A stretch of 60,092 nt of DNA from Pseudomonas sp. Lineage in GTDB: Bacteria; Pseudomonadota; Gammaproteobacteria; Pseudomonadales; Pseudomonadaceae. Below, in pieces: positions 24,328 to 33,037 of the stretch. Position 1 is the stretch's first letter; each line of letters opens with the position of its first letter. A model generated the notes under the pieces. The model worked only from the letters and a program-made list of their open reading frames with translations, searched no databases and was not told the origin of the DNA. The DNA lies in the NCBI RefSeq assembly GCF_028293835.1, contig NZ_JAQGNX010000175.1, positions 1 to 60,092 of the forward strand, given 5' to 3'. Both the position numbers and the translations under genes were made by a program.

Positions 24328-25248
24328 ATGCAAACGCCAACTCCATTTCGCGCCATCGTAGCAGCCGCCACTTGTTGCTTGCTGTCGGGCTGTAATTTGA
24401 TTGTCTTCAATCCCAAAGGCCACATCGCCGCCCAAGAGCGTGACCTGATTATCCTCGCCACCGCCCTGATGTTGCTTGTGGTGATACCGGTCATTGTCAT
24501 GACATTCGTATTTGCGTATCGCTTCCGCGCCACTAACAAAAAGGCCGTCTATCGGCCGCGCTGGGCTAGTTCGCACAAGATCGAGGCTGTCGTGTGGGGG
24601 TTTCCGTTAGTCATCGTTTTGATTTTGGGCGTCGTGACGTGGCAAACCACTCACGAGTTGGATCCTTACAGACCGCTTGATTCCGACGTCGATCCGATCA
24701 ACGTTCAGGTCATCGCGACCGACTGGAAATGGTTGTTTATCTATCCGGATCTGGGGATCGCATCGGTAAACGAACTGGCCGTGCCGGTGCACACGCCAGT
24801 GAATTTCACGATTACGTCAGATGCCGCGATGACTTCGTTTTTTATCCCAGCGCTAGGTGGACAAATTTACGCCATGGCGGGGATGCAAACAAAACTGCAT
24901 CTGATTGCCAATGAGGTCGGGCAGTACCGGGGTATCGCCGCGAACTACAACGGGCAGGGCTTCTCCGACATGCATTTCACCACCTTTGCCAGCACGCCCG
25001 AGCAATTCGAGCAATGGGTGCAAAAGGTGCGCACCGCCCCCCTGAGTTTGAACCGGGCGACCTATGACGTTCTGGCGCGCCCCACTATCCGTCACCCGAT
25101 CACTTATTACTCTTCAGTAGACAGCCAACTCTTTCAAACCATCGTCGACAAGTACGAAGGCATGAATAAAGACGGACACGCCCACGAGGCTATGCAGGCT
25201 CATCAGGAACATCAACCACACAGCGAAGTTGTACAGGAGGAAAAATGA
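24328..25248 (+). CDS. cyoA: Cytochrome bo-type quinol oxidase subunit II
   Basis: This 306-residue lipoprotein subunit has a lipobox (LLSGC), two membrane helices and a periplasmic cupredoxin domain (VIATDWKWLFIYPDLG, FFIPALGGQIYAMAGMQT). The copper ligands of cytochrome oxidases are missing, as expected for a quinol oxidase. The C-terminus has a His/Glu-rich tail. It overlaps cyoB by the ATGA arrangement, so cyoABCD is one operon. It belongs to the membrane complex that oxidises ubiquinol and reduces oxygen. Confidence 0.93.
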   Translation: MQTPTPFRAIVAAATCCLLSGCNLIVFNPKGHIAAQERDLIILATALMLLVVIPVIVMTFVFAYRFRATNKKAVYRPRWASSHKIEAVVWGFPLVIVLILGVVTWQTTHELDPYRPLDSDVDPINVQVIATDWKWLFIYPDLGIASVNELAVPVHTPVNFTITSDAAMTSFFIPALGGQIYAMAGMQTKLHLIANEVGQYRGIAANYNGQGFSDMHFTTFASTPEQFEQWVQKVRTAPLSLNRATYDVLARPTIRHPITYYSSVDSQLFQTIVDKYEGMNKDGHAHEAMQAHQEHQPHSEVVQEEK

Positions 25249-27224
25249 ACATGTTCGGAAAGCTGTCGTGGGAAGCCATCCCGACGAGTGAACCCATCGT
25301 CATGTACACCTTGGCGATTGTCGGCCTTATGGGTTTTGCATTAGTCGGAACAGTCACTTACAAGCGCAGCTGGGGCTATTTATGGCGGGAATGGTTTACC
25401 TCGGTTGATCATAAAAGAATCGGCGCGATGTACATCATCGTTGCGTTGGTTATGTTACTTCGCGGGTTTTCCGACGCGATCATGATGCGTACTCAGCAAG
25501 CGATGGCGGCCGATGGCGGTCCCGGCTATCTCCCGCCGGAACACTACGACCAGATCTTCACGGCGCACGGCGTCATCATGATTTTTTTCATGGCGATGCC
25601 GTTCGTTGTCGGTCTGATGAACGTTGTTGTACCGCTGCAAATCGGTGCGCGTGACGTGGCCTTTCCATTCCTTAACTCTCTGAGCTTTTGGTTATTCGTG
25701 GCCGGTGCAGTGCTGGTCAACGTGTCCCTCGGAATTGGCGAGTTTGCCCGCACAGGCTGGGTGGCCTATCCGCCGTTGTCGGAGCTGGGTTACAGCCCGG
25801 GCGTCGGCGTGGATTATTACATATGGGCATTGCAGATCTCCGGTATAGGCACGCTTTTGACGGGGCTGAACTTCTTCGTCACGATTTTGAAGATGCGCAC
25901 CACCGGCATGACGCTTTTCAAGATGCCGGTGTTCACCTGGAACTCCCTGTGTACTTCAATCCTTATCCTCGCGGCGTTTCCCATTCTCACGGCGACGTTA
26001 TTCATGCTTACCGTAGATCGGTATCTGGGCATGCATTTCTTTACCAACGAGGCCGGAGGTAATCCAATGATGTATGTAAACCTGATCTGGGCCTGGGGGC
26101 ATCCGGAGGTTTACATACTGATCCTGCCAGCGTTCGGGATATTCTCCGAGATTGCTGCGACGTTCAGCACAAAGCGGCTGTTCGGCTACGTATCGTTGGT
26201 ATGGGCGACTATTTCAATCACCGTATTGTCTTTCGTTGTCTGGCTGCATCACTTTTTCACCATGGGTGCCGGCGCTAACGTCAATGCGTTCTTTGGCATA
26301 ATGACCATGATCATCGCCGTGCCGACCGGGGTGAAGATCTTTACATGGCTGTTTACCATGTACCGTGGCCGAGTTCGTTTTACGACACCTATGTTGTGGA
26401 CGTTGGGGTTCATTGTGACCTTCAGTATCGGCGGGATGACAGGTGTGCTGTTGGCGGTACCAGGTGCCGACTTCATGTTGCACAACAGTCTGTTCCTTAT
26501 TGCCCACTTCCATAACGTCATCATTGGCGGTGCCGTTTTTGGCTACATGGCTGGCCTGACCTACTGGTTCCCTAAAGCATTCGGCTTCACGTTGAACGAC
26601 AAGCTGGGGCGAATGGCGTTCTGGTGCTGGATTGTCGGTTTCTACTTCGCGTTTATGCCGTCCTATGTTCTGGGATTCATGGGAATGACCCGGCGGCTTA
26701 ACCACTTCGATAACCCCCAATGGCGACCCTGGCTTTTGCTTGAACTGGTTGGCGTTGCAATTATTCTGTGCGGAGTTAGCTGCCAGGCCTTGCAGTTATT
26801 CATCAGCATTCGCAACCGCCATCAAAACCGCGACCTCACCGGGGACCCTTGGGACGGCCGCACACTGGAGTGGGCGACTTCCTCTCCTCCGCCAATTTAC
26901 AACTTTGCAGAGCAACCCAAAGTTGACGATCTGGACGCTTACTGGGGAATAAAAGAGCGCGCCGTCAGCACCCTAAGCCATACCGATTACCGAAGCATCC
27001 ATATGCCACGCAACACGTCGGCGGGCCTGGTGATGAGCTTCTTCGCGCTGATTTTCAGCTTCGCTATGGTCTGGCATATCTGGTGGATGGCTATTTTCGG
27101 GCTGGTAGCCACAGTTATTACCTTAATCGTACGCAGCTTGGACGAGGACACGGATTATTTTATCCCGGCCGAGGAAGTAGCGCGGATCGAGCAGAAACAC
27201 ATTAAGGAAATGGCGGAGGCGTGA
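25245..27224 (+). CDS. cyoB: Cytochrome bo-type quinol oxidase subunit I
   Basis: This 659-residue catalytic subunit has about 15 helices. The heme-copper site is present: HGVIMIFFMAMP, GHPEVYILILPAFG (Cu-His with the Tyr link), HHFFTMG and HFHNVIIGG. Length and motifs match CyoB. It shares an ATGA overlap with cyoA and is one base from cyoC. It forms the proton-pumping core; the neighbouring subunits confirm a quinol rather than a cytochrome c oxidase. Confidence 0.95.
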   Translation: MNMFGKLSWEAIPTSEPIVMYTLAIVGLMGFALVGTVTYKRSWGYLWREWFTSVDHKRIGAMYIIVALVMLLRGFSDAIMMRTQQAMAADGGPGYLPPEHYDQIFTAHGVIMIFFMAMPFVVGLMNVVVPLQIGARDVAFPFLNSLSFWLFVAGAVLVNVSLGIGEFARTGWVAYPPLSELGYSPGVGVDYYIWALQISGIGTLLTGLNFFVTILKMRTTGMTLFKMPVFTWNSLCTSILILAAFPILTATLFMLTVDRYLGMHFFTNEAGGNPMMYVNLIWAWGHPEVYILILPAFGIFSEIAATFSTKRLFGYVSLVWATISITVLSFVVWLHHFFTMGAGANVNAFFGIMTMIIAVPTGVKIFTWLFTMYRGRVRFTTPMLWTLGFIVTFSIGGMTGVLLAVPGADFMLHNSLFLIAHFHNVIIGGAVFGYMAGLTYWFPKAFGFTLNDKLGRMAFWCWIVGFYFAFMPSYVLGFMGMTRRLNHFDNPQWRPWLLLELVGVAIILCGVSCQALQLFISIRNRHQNRDLTGDPWDGRTLEWATSSPPPIYNFAEQPKVDDLDAYWGIKERAVSTLSHTDYRSIHMPRNTSAGLVMSFFALIFSFAMVWHIWWMAIFGLVATVITLIVRSLDEDTDYFIPAEEVARIEQKHIKEMAEA

Positions 27225-27225
27225 C

Positions 27226-27840
27226 ATGAGCCAAATGATATTGGAGAAAGATGTCGCTCATACCCATGAGCATGGGCACGAAGATGCGGGGTCAATGACG
27301 CTGTTCGGTTTCTGGGTCTACCTGATGACCGACTGCATTCTTTTTGCGACATTATTTGCCGGTTACGCCGTGCTACGTGACAGCGTTGCTGGCGGGCCAA
27401 CGGGCAGCGAATTTTTCGAGCTGCCTTATGTTTTGACGGAAACGATGCTGCTGCTGATAAGCAGCATTACTTACGGCTACGCCATGCTGGCAATGAATCA
27501 CGAAAACAGCAAACTGGTACTGCGCTGGTTAGCCGTGACGTTCTTGCTCGGTTTGGGGTTTATTGGCATGGAGATTAATGAATTTATCCATTTGATCAAT
27601 GAGGGATATGGGCCCGACCGAAGCGCGTTTCTCACTGCTTTCTTCACGCTAGTGGGCACTCATGGCGCACACGTGGCGACAGGTCTGGTGTGGATGGCAA
27701 TTATGATGTGGCAGGTAAAAAGAGGGGGACTGACTACCACTAACGGCACTCGTCTGAGCTGCTTGAGCCTGTTCTGGCACTTTCTCGACGTCGTCTGGAT
27801 CTGCGTTTTCACCGTCGTTTATCTATTGGGGGTGATCTAA
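27226..27840 (+). CDS. cyoC: Cytochrome bo-type quinol oxidase subunit III
   Basis: This 204-residue membrane subunit has five helices. The start MSQMILEKD is followed by a His-rich stretch (HTHEHGHE) and then the family core TLFGFWVYLMTDCILFATLF and FWHFLDVVWICVF. It overlaps cyoD by one base (TAATG). It stabilises the oxidase complex. Confidence 0.93.
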   Translation: MSQMILEKDVAHTHEHGHEDAGSMTLFGFWVYLMTDCILFATLFAGYAVLRDSVAGGPTGSEFFELPYVLTETMLLLISSITYGYAMLAMNHENSKLVLRWLAVTFLLGLGFIGMEINEFIHLINEGYGPDRSAFLTAFFTLVGTHGAHVATGLVWMAIMMWQVKRGGLTTTNGTRLSCLSLFWHFLDVVWICVFTVVYLLGVI

Positions 27841-28178
27841 TGTATACACAAAGCCCGGTTCGCAGCTCTGCGGGCTCAAGCCATGGCAGCAGCCGCTCAT
27901 ATCAGATCGGTTTCATCCTGTCCCTCATCCTTACATTTATCCCTTTCGGATTGGCTATGTACCCGCTTCTGTCGCGGCCTGTCACCTTGTGGACAGTGGT
28001 GATTGCCGCCGGCGTTCAGGTAGTTGCTCATTTAGCTTACTTCCTACACCTGAACACATCCGACGAACAGCGTTGGAACCGGGTTGCATTGTTTTTTTCG
28101 GTCATCATTATCTTGCTGATGGTGGGTTTGTCGTTATGGATCATGGACAGCATCCACCACAACATGTTGGCGCATTAA
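27840..28178 (+). CDS. cyoD: Cytochrome bo-type quinol oxidase subunit IV
   Basis: This 112-residue subunit has three helices. The motif AYFLHLNTSDEQRWN is typical of CyoD/COX4-pro. It is the last gene of the operon; no cyoE heme-o synthase follows, so heme o must be supplied by a gene elsewhere. A stable hairpin follows the gene. Confidence 0.92.
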   Translation: MYTQSPVRSSAGSSHGSSRSYQIGFILSLILTFIPFGLAMYPLLSRPVTLWTVVIAAGVQVVAHLAYFLHLNTSDEQRWNRVALFFSVIIILLMVGLSLWIMDSIHHNMLAH

Positions 28179-28198
28179 ACGTTAAAAATCTGACAGAA

Positions 28199-28222
28199 CC
28201 GAGCATAGGAAACTACGCTCGG
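28199..28222 (+). terminator. GAAA-loop hairpin after cyoD
   Basis: CCGAGC and GCTCGG form the outer stem, and TAG/CTA pairs close a GAAA tetraloop, with one A-C mismatch. It begins 21 bases after the cyoD stop. There is no following T-tract, so it may protect the 3' end or act with Rho rather than terminate alone. Confidence 0.45.
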
Positions 28223-28450
28223 CCGCCTGGGGTCGGGGGCTAATAACGGGCACTCCTCTAGCCTGTGAACTGTATAAATCATCATATCCTTCCGTCGGCG
28301 AATGGTTCAATTTGGTCCAACTTGGTGCAATGGTAGGTGCTTACTCGCGCAGTCATTCGACGAGGCGAAAATCGACCGGTCAGGCAGTTTTTCCGGTTCA
28401 ATCATAGAGATCCCGCCAGGAGCGCCATCTCTAACGCAGAGGGAAGCCAC

Positions 28451-28696
28451 ATGAACGATTTAAAACATGTGCCAGTACAGATGGACTCCCAATTTGGCGC
28501 ATTTCAGCAAGTCACTCAAAGTTTTTTCGAGGCGGATCAGCTTGACGAAGAAGCTTATGCAATTTTGAACGATTGCCCTTTGAGCTGCGCCACCGTCGAC
28601 CGATTTACGGAGGCAAAAAAAATTGCGGACGGAAAATATTCAGAAGCGCGGCGGCAATGGTCGCGGCTTAAAGAAATTCAAGAAAAGAGCAAGTAG
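28451..28696 (+). CDS. Small hypothetical helical protein
   Basis: This 81-residue soluble protein has an AGAGGGA site before its ATG. It is predicted to be mostly helical (FGAFQQVTQSFFEADQLDEE, then a basic Lys/Arg-rich C-terminal helix). No family is recognised. It sits between the cyo operon and a small minus-strand gene. Confidence 0.6.
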   Translation: MNDLKHVPVQMDSQFGAFQQVTQSFFEADQLDEEAYAILNDCPLSCATVDRFTEAKKIADGKYSEARRQWSRLKEIQEKSK

Positions 28697-28747
28697 AGGC
28701 GCCCCAGCGAGTACGCGGGATTTACGTCTGGATCCCGCTGCTCGACA

Positions 28748-28999
28748 TTACTTCCCCTCTTCGTCCTCATCGGTTTCAATCGGACCGAACTCAATGGCAT
28801 GTTCGTAGGCCGCATCCGCATGCTTCTTCAATTCGAAGCACTCTTGAGTCGTGATTATCCCAAGCCGCTCTAAAACCTCGGCATGTGTGCGCAGGGTCGC
28901 AACGAAGTACTCGGGGGCACCCAAGCTAAGATTCTTATCCTCTAACACGTCGTGCCAGATTCGGAGCTCGTTGACTTTCGTTTGGTCGTCGGTACCCAT
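28748..28999 (-). CDS. Small hypothetical acidic protein
   Basis: This 83-residue soluble protein is acidic at the C-terminus (ETDEDEEGK) and helical through most of its length (FVATLRTHAEVLERLGIITT). A GGAAGG site precedes the ATG. No family is recognised and no membrane segment is present. Confidence 0.6.
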   Translation of the reverse strand: MGTDDQTKVNELRIWHDVLEDKNLSLGAPEYFVATLRTHAEVLERLGIITTQECFELKKHADAAYEHAIEFGPIETDEDEEGK

Positions 29000-29255
29000 G
29001 GCGGTAGCCTTCCGGTGAATGAATGTTCATCTATGACAGGCGATTCCGTCGCGCCGTTCAGCATTTCGCATGATCTGCACAACCGGCAACGGCCGAATTG
29101 GCCCGGGTGTCCAAGCGGCTATCCGATTGCAACGTGGCGAACCCGATCCGGCAGTCGCGACAGGCAGAGATCCGCCCGAAGCCATAAAAATTCTTGCCTT
29201 CTTCGGGCTCCCCGCTCTTAGAATCAACTCCTGATTTGAGGTGGAGGCATGATTA

Positions 29256-30278
29256 ATGACGGCTTTGTATGATGCACGGGGAAACCGCTACGTGGTCGCC
29301 TCGCCGTCAACACTTCGCTCGCTGGGAATAAACATTTCACAGAATGCGGAGTTGGCCGCAGCAACACGTAAGGTATGGGCAGAGGAGGCAGTTTCGGCCC
29401 TGTGTCATTGGCCACCGGGTCAGCGTCCCGAAAATGCGAAAGAACATCGCTGTGATGGCTTGCTGATTGGGCCGTTCCAAGAAACAAGTAGTCCTTTCGA
29501 CCTGCTGATAGTCAATACGGACGGCACGCTGGCGGAGCGCAGCGGAAACGGGCTGACCATTTTTTCGCAAGCGCTGACCGACTCGGGACAGATAGGCACC
29601 ACGACCCCTTTCATGCTCAGGGTTCATCACGACCACAGCTCATCACCGTCTCCCGTGGCGACAATGGTTACACCGGATACGCGGCAAGGGCTACCTGGTT
29701 TCTGGTTGGATATTGGAACGCCTGCATTTGGACCAGAGGCCGTCCAGGCAAAGCGCTCAGGCATGATCGAGAACGCCCAGGGTAATGTGCAGTTCACGGG
29801 TGTGAAGCTTCTCATCGGCCTGGACCCGCGTTGGTGTCTGAGCGTCTTCGTTCGCATCGGCAATCCGCACTGCGTAACGTTGGTACCTGAGGCAGAGGCG
29901 CTTCCCGGGTTTCGTCAGCTACACGAGCAACCGCTCCATGACGCCCTGGCGCATATTGCTTTCGCCGAAGGTGCCCATAGCGACGGCGACCCGTTTGCAT
30001 CAGGGGTAAATTTGCAATGGGCGGCCATGAGTTCAGCAAACACCCTCATCGCGAAGGTATTTGAGCGCGGTGAAGGCCCGACGGCCTCTTCAGGAACAAG
30101 TGCGTGTGCAGTTGCAGCAGCAGCCTGGCTAGCGGGCTGGGTGTCTGGCGGTATGGTCGACGTGGTGATGCCAGGCGGAAGTGCTCCCGTGAATCTAATA
30201 GAGAACGACGGAAATCTGGTGCAGATAGTGCTGTTTGGGACGGCCTCCAGGTTGGACGACTTTACTCTTACGCCGTGA
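29256..30278 (+). CDS. DapF-like PLP-independent epimerase homologue, Ser/Ser active site
   Basis: This 340-residue protein has the two-domain diaminopimelate epimerase fold. The first signature is NTDGTLAERSGNG (about residue 95), and the second is FERGEGPTASSGTSACA (about residue 277). In true DapF these contain the catalytic cysteines (CGNG and ACGTGA), but both positions are Ser here. The ERG that binds the substrate carboxylate is kept. It therefore cannot work as normal DapF by the two-Cys mechanism. It could be a related isomerase or a binding protein. The housekeeping dapF should lie elsewhere. A GAGGTGGAGG site precedes the ATG. Confidence 0.8.
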   Translation: MTALYDARGNRYVVASPSTLRSLGINISQNAELAAATRKVWAEEAVSALCHWPPGQRPENAKEHRCDGLLIGPFQETSSPFDLLIVNTDGTLAERSGNGLTIFSQALTDSGQIGTTTPFMLRVHHDHSSSPSPVATMVTPDTRQGLPGFWLDIGTPAFGPEAVQAKRSGMIENAQGNVQFTGVKLLIGLDPRWCLSVFVRIGNPHCVTLVPEAEALPGFRQLHEQPLHDALAHIAFAEGAHSDGDPFASGVNLQWAAMSSANTLIAKVFERGEGPTASSGTSACAVAAAAWLAGWVSGGMVDVVMPGGSAPVNLIENDGNLVQIVLFGTASRLDDFTLTP

Positions 30279-30430
30279 CCACCAAGGCCGCAAAGGAGCA
30301 CTTGCTGGTGCTTTCGACCAGCGCTTATGCCTTCATCAGGAACCCACCCACCCCAAAAGCGTCAACTACCTGAGGTTAACGAAAGCAACGAAGAACCGAG
30401 AACGATCCACTCAACCAGGAAACCCACACC

Positions 30431-31021
30431 ATGACCGACTCCCCGCCCCTGACCATCGCTGTATTGCTGGGCTCAGTGCGTACCGATCGTCAAGGCATCA
30501 AAGCCGCTCGATTGCTCTTGGCAGCGCTTGAAGAGCGTGGACACGAGGCGGTGCTCGTAGATCCCATGGTGACCCGTCTGCCTCTGCTGGACCGCATGTA
30601 TAAGGAATACCCCAAGGGGTCGGCGCCGGCCGAACTGGAGCAACTTGCCACCCTTTACCGCCGCGCCGATGGTTTTCTGTTGGTGAGCGCGGAATACAAT
30701 AACGGCGTTCCGCCAGCGTTGAAAAATCTGCTGGATCATTTTCTGGAGGAGTACATGTGGCGTCCTTCCGCGATCACTTGTTATTCCGCAGGAGCGTATG
30801 GCGGCGTGCGGGCCGCCATGCAACTACGCATGATTCTCGGAGAACTGGGCATGCCGAGTATTCCCAGCCTGTTTGCCATTCCTCGCATCGGCGACGCCTT
30901 GGCTAATGATGGGCAGCCTAAAGAAGAACGCACAACGAAACAGATGAACAGGTTCCTGGACGAGTTCGAATGGTATGCCCAGGCTTTACGAAAGCAACGA
31001 CAGAACGGCACGCCTTATTGA
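30431..31021 (+). CDS. NAD(P)H-dependent FMN reductase
   Basis: This 196-residue flavodoxin-fold reductase has the FMN phosphate loop LLGSVRTDRQG near the N-terminus and the second flavin motif SAEYNNGVPPALKNLLDH, which is the family hallmark. The length is normal. It could act as an azoreductase-like or chromate-reducing quinone reductase; the partner is unknown. No operon partner is close. Confidence 0.88.
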   Translation: MTDSPPLTIAVLLGSVRTDRQGIKAARLLLAALEERGHEAVLVDPMVTRLPLLDRMYKEYPKGSAPAELEQLATLYRRADGFLLVSAEYNNGVPPALKNLLDHFLEEYMWRPSAITCYSAGAYGGVRAAMQLRMILGELGMPSIPSLFAIPRIGDALANDGQPKEERTTKQMNRFLDEFEWYAQALRKQRQNGTPY

Positions 31022-31093
31022 ATGCGCGCCGCTTGGCGGCTTGGTCTTCGGTACGGAGCAGTGGCCGCCCTTCCCGCCATCAGCGGCCACCCA

Positions 31094-31423
31094 TCAGCTA
31101 TGGAACGGCACCCAGAACATCTTCACATCGACGTTCAGCATGCCGGACTTCACCGTCGGATCGTCCGTGCCTATCTTGATGGCTTCATCGAAATCTGCGG
31201 CCTTGAAGATCGTCATGCCGCCGTCTGCCAGCACGCCATTGAGACCGCCCGCCTTTTCCATGAACGGACCGCTAAGGACGGTCAAGCCTTTCTGCTGCAT
31301 TTCGAGCATGTAGTTAACATGAGCCATGAACTCAGGCTGCTCATTGTATTTCACTCCCTGGACCCAATTCGGGCCAGGCGTTTGGAAGGCCACAAAATAA
31401 TGAGGACCGTTTTCGTCAACCAT
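31094..31423 (-). CDS. YciI-like (YCII) protein
   Basis: This 109-residue protein has a ferredoxin-like YCII fold. It has the start HYFVAFQTPGPNW, the central His (HVNYMLEMQQKG), and the C-terminal GGMTIFKAADFDEAI. Relatives include small enzymes acting on chlorinated compounds and proteins of unknown role. It stands alone. Confidence 0.82.
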   Translation of the reverse strand: MVDENGPHYFVAFQTPGPNWVQGVKYNEQPEFMAHVNYMLEMQQKGLTVLSGPFMEKAGGLNGVLADGGMTIFKAADFDEAIKIGTDDPTVKSGMLNVDVKMFWVPFHS

Positions 31424-31499
31424 GGTTTTTTACTCCAGTAAATATTCCAAAAGAGGTTGGGCGAAGGTCGAATAGAAGTCTCTCGCCGCCTGAGTTTTC

Positions 31500-31524
31500 G
31501 CGCCGCAACGTGTTATCGCGGCGC
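31500..31524. other. GC-rich hairpin upstream of the YciI gene
   Basis: GCGCCGC and GCGGCGC form a perfect 7-bp stem with an 11-base loop between the divergent 5' end of the YciI gene and the RcnB-like gene's 3' end. Without a T-tract its role is unclear; it may end the RcnB-like transcript. Confidence 0.3.
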
Positions 31525-31642
31525 CTGATGGGGACGATAGTGCAAGGAGGCTGTTCCCGGAAGGCGAGGCCAGGGCATACGTGCTATGCCATGGCAGAAT
31601 AATGAGGATCCGTGGATGTGATAGCGCTGTATAAACAAGCGG

Positions 31643-31957
31643 TCATTTCTGAACGGCGGACTTGTCGACCAGTGTTTTAGCAAGGCCACTTGGAATGTTC
31701 ACCAGCACGTATTTGTCCTGAATCTCTACCCACTGTTCGTTTTCCCCAGGAGCGGTCAGATGGCGTTTGTCCCAGTCCTTCAGCGCCAATGCCTCACGCT
31801 TGTATCCGTCGGGCAGCTTGCTACCTTTCTTGATCTCCTGCATGCCCGCGCCTGGTCGGTCTAGTTTCACGCTCGGCTCTTCATCTGCAAAGGCTGGAAT
31901 GCTCAGTGCACATACAGCAGCGAGCAACAGACGAGGAAGGTAGTTGTCGTTAGTCAT
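31643..31957 (-). CDS. RcnB-family small periplasmic protein
   Basis: This 104-residue protein has a signal peptide (cleavage near AFA/DEE). The mature part has the RcnB fold marks GSKLPDGYK, a WDKRHL element and EQWVEIQDKYVLVNIPSG. In E. coli RcnB is linked to nickel and cobalt export, but this one is short and has no rcnA beside it, so its metal link is only inferred. Confidence 0.8.
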   Translation of the reverse strand: MTNDNYLPRLLLAAVCALSIPAFADEEPSVKLDRPGAGMQEIKKGSKLPDGYKREALALKDWDKRHLTAPGENEQWVEIQDKYVLVNIPSGLAKTLVDKSAVQK

Positions 31958-32119
31958 GGTTCATTTCCTTGGTTCCCTGGGCCCGGCAGGATGCGCAAAG
32001 CCTTCGGTATGAGCGAGAGTGCTTAGTCATCGACCGACGCATGGATGGATGATTCCATCGAGTTTCAAATCAACAAAAGGTCCTCACTTCTCAGCCTGAG
32101 CATGCTGCACCTTCGCTAC

Positions 32120-32806
32120 TTATCGGCTCCTGTTGAGGAAATGATCACTGACTGCCACATGCTCAAACTCTGGCTCTTGCACCGCGCTCTGAGATGCCAA
32201 CTCCTGTGCTTGTTCCCAGCCAAGTGTGGGATCCAGCCACTGGCCGGCGCTTTCACCGCTAAAGGCGAGTAGCTGTAGTGGGCCTGTCGCTCCTCCGCCG
32301 CCAGTCGTGACCAAAACCAACCCGTTGCAGCCGCTTGGGGACTCGCTGAGCTGGACCAAGGCCCCCAAAAAGACCGGCCCACCGAAGCGAGGGCGCATGT
32401 AGACAGGTCGGTCCCGACTCGAGTCATCCCGGGCAAGATCAAACCATCCATCCACGGCAACTAGCGCACGGCCACCACTTCTCATCCTCTCAAAGACTTT
32501 TGATCGCATCACTATTTCAAGTGGCAGATGAGTCAACGGCGGTCGCGTACCCATGCTCCAGACAGGAGACCACCCCCAACGGACTCGCAAGCATTCGAGG
32601 TCCCCGTCTTTACTCATCACTGCGGTGAGTGGGTGGTTAGGTCGAATGATTCGATCTGGGTCGGGAGGGGCAGGATTGGCGCTAATGCTGGTTTCTCTGG
32701 CTATCTCCCATGCATTCTTTTCAAAGGCGCTTGGGGATTCCGGACGCCGGCCCAAGTGCGCAGGATAGAAACGGGAGGAATACGACTGAACAATGCATTC
32801 ACACAT
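32120..32806 (-). CDS. Divergent SRAP (YedK/HMCES-like) protein
   Basis: This 228-residue protein has the SOS response-associated peptidase fold, whose members use Cys2 to crosslink to abasic DNA. Cys2 is kept (MCEC), as are ALVAVDGWFD and the aromatic-rich PVYMRPRFGG. Yet the canonical NARSET and GFYEW are replaced by VMRSKV and GWFD, so the usual Asn and Glu are lost. It may still bind DNA through Cys2 but with changed chemistry. The gene is followed upstream by intergenic repeat copy B. Confidence 0.75.
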   Translation of the reverse strand: MCECIVQSYSSRFYPAHLGRRPESPSAFEKNAWEIARETSISANPAPPDPDRIIRPNHPLTAVMSKDGDLECLRVRWGWSPVWSMGTRPPLTHLPLEIVMRSKVFERMRSGGRALVAVDGWFDLARDDSSRDRPVYMRPRFGGPVFLGALVQLSESPSGCNGLVLVTTGGGGATGPLQLLAFSGESAGQWLDPTLGWEQAQELASQSAVQEPEFEHVAVSDHFLNRSR

Positions 32807-32852
32807 ATCAAAACCTGGCAGTAGAGGGCGCTTCTACCGCACCGTTTCGCTC

Positions 32853-32993
32853 AGCTACCCAGCGACTGCGATGCTGACCAAGAAGCGCGTTGGCTTTCAT
32901 AACCCTTCTTATGGGGCTTACAGAACCTTCGAGCCGGTCGTAAAACGCCAGTTCTACCTGGCCCGATGAGTGGAGTATCCGGATTTCAGGCGC
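32853..32993 (+). repeat. Two-copy intergenic repeat, copy B
   Basis: This is the longer copy of the repeat at 17722-17828, with the same ordered blocks and about 35 inserted bases after ACCCAGCGACTGCGATGCTG. It lies between the 5' end of the SRAP-like gene and the 3' end of the beta-CASP gene. No coding sense is evident. Confidence 0.75.
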
Positions 32994-33037
32994 CCGCAGG
33001 AGCACCCTCGGTAGTATCGAAAAGAGGAAAATCCTGT

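Noticed and set aside
29173..29208. GCCCGAAG/CTTCGGGC inverted repeat before the DapF-like gene
   Set aside because: The 20-base loop and lack of T-tract make it unconvincing as a terminator or operator; no regulator is adjacent.
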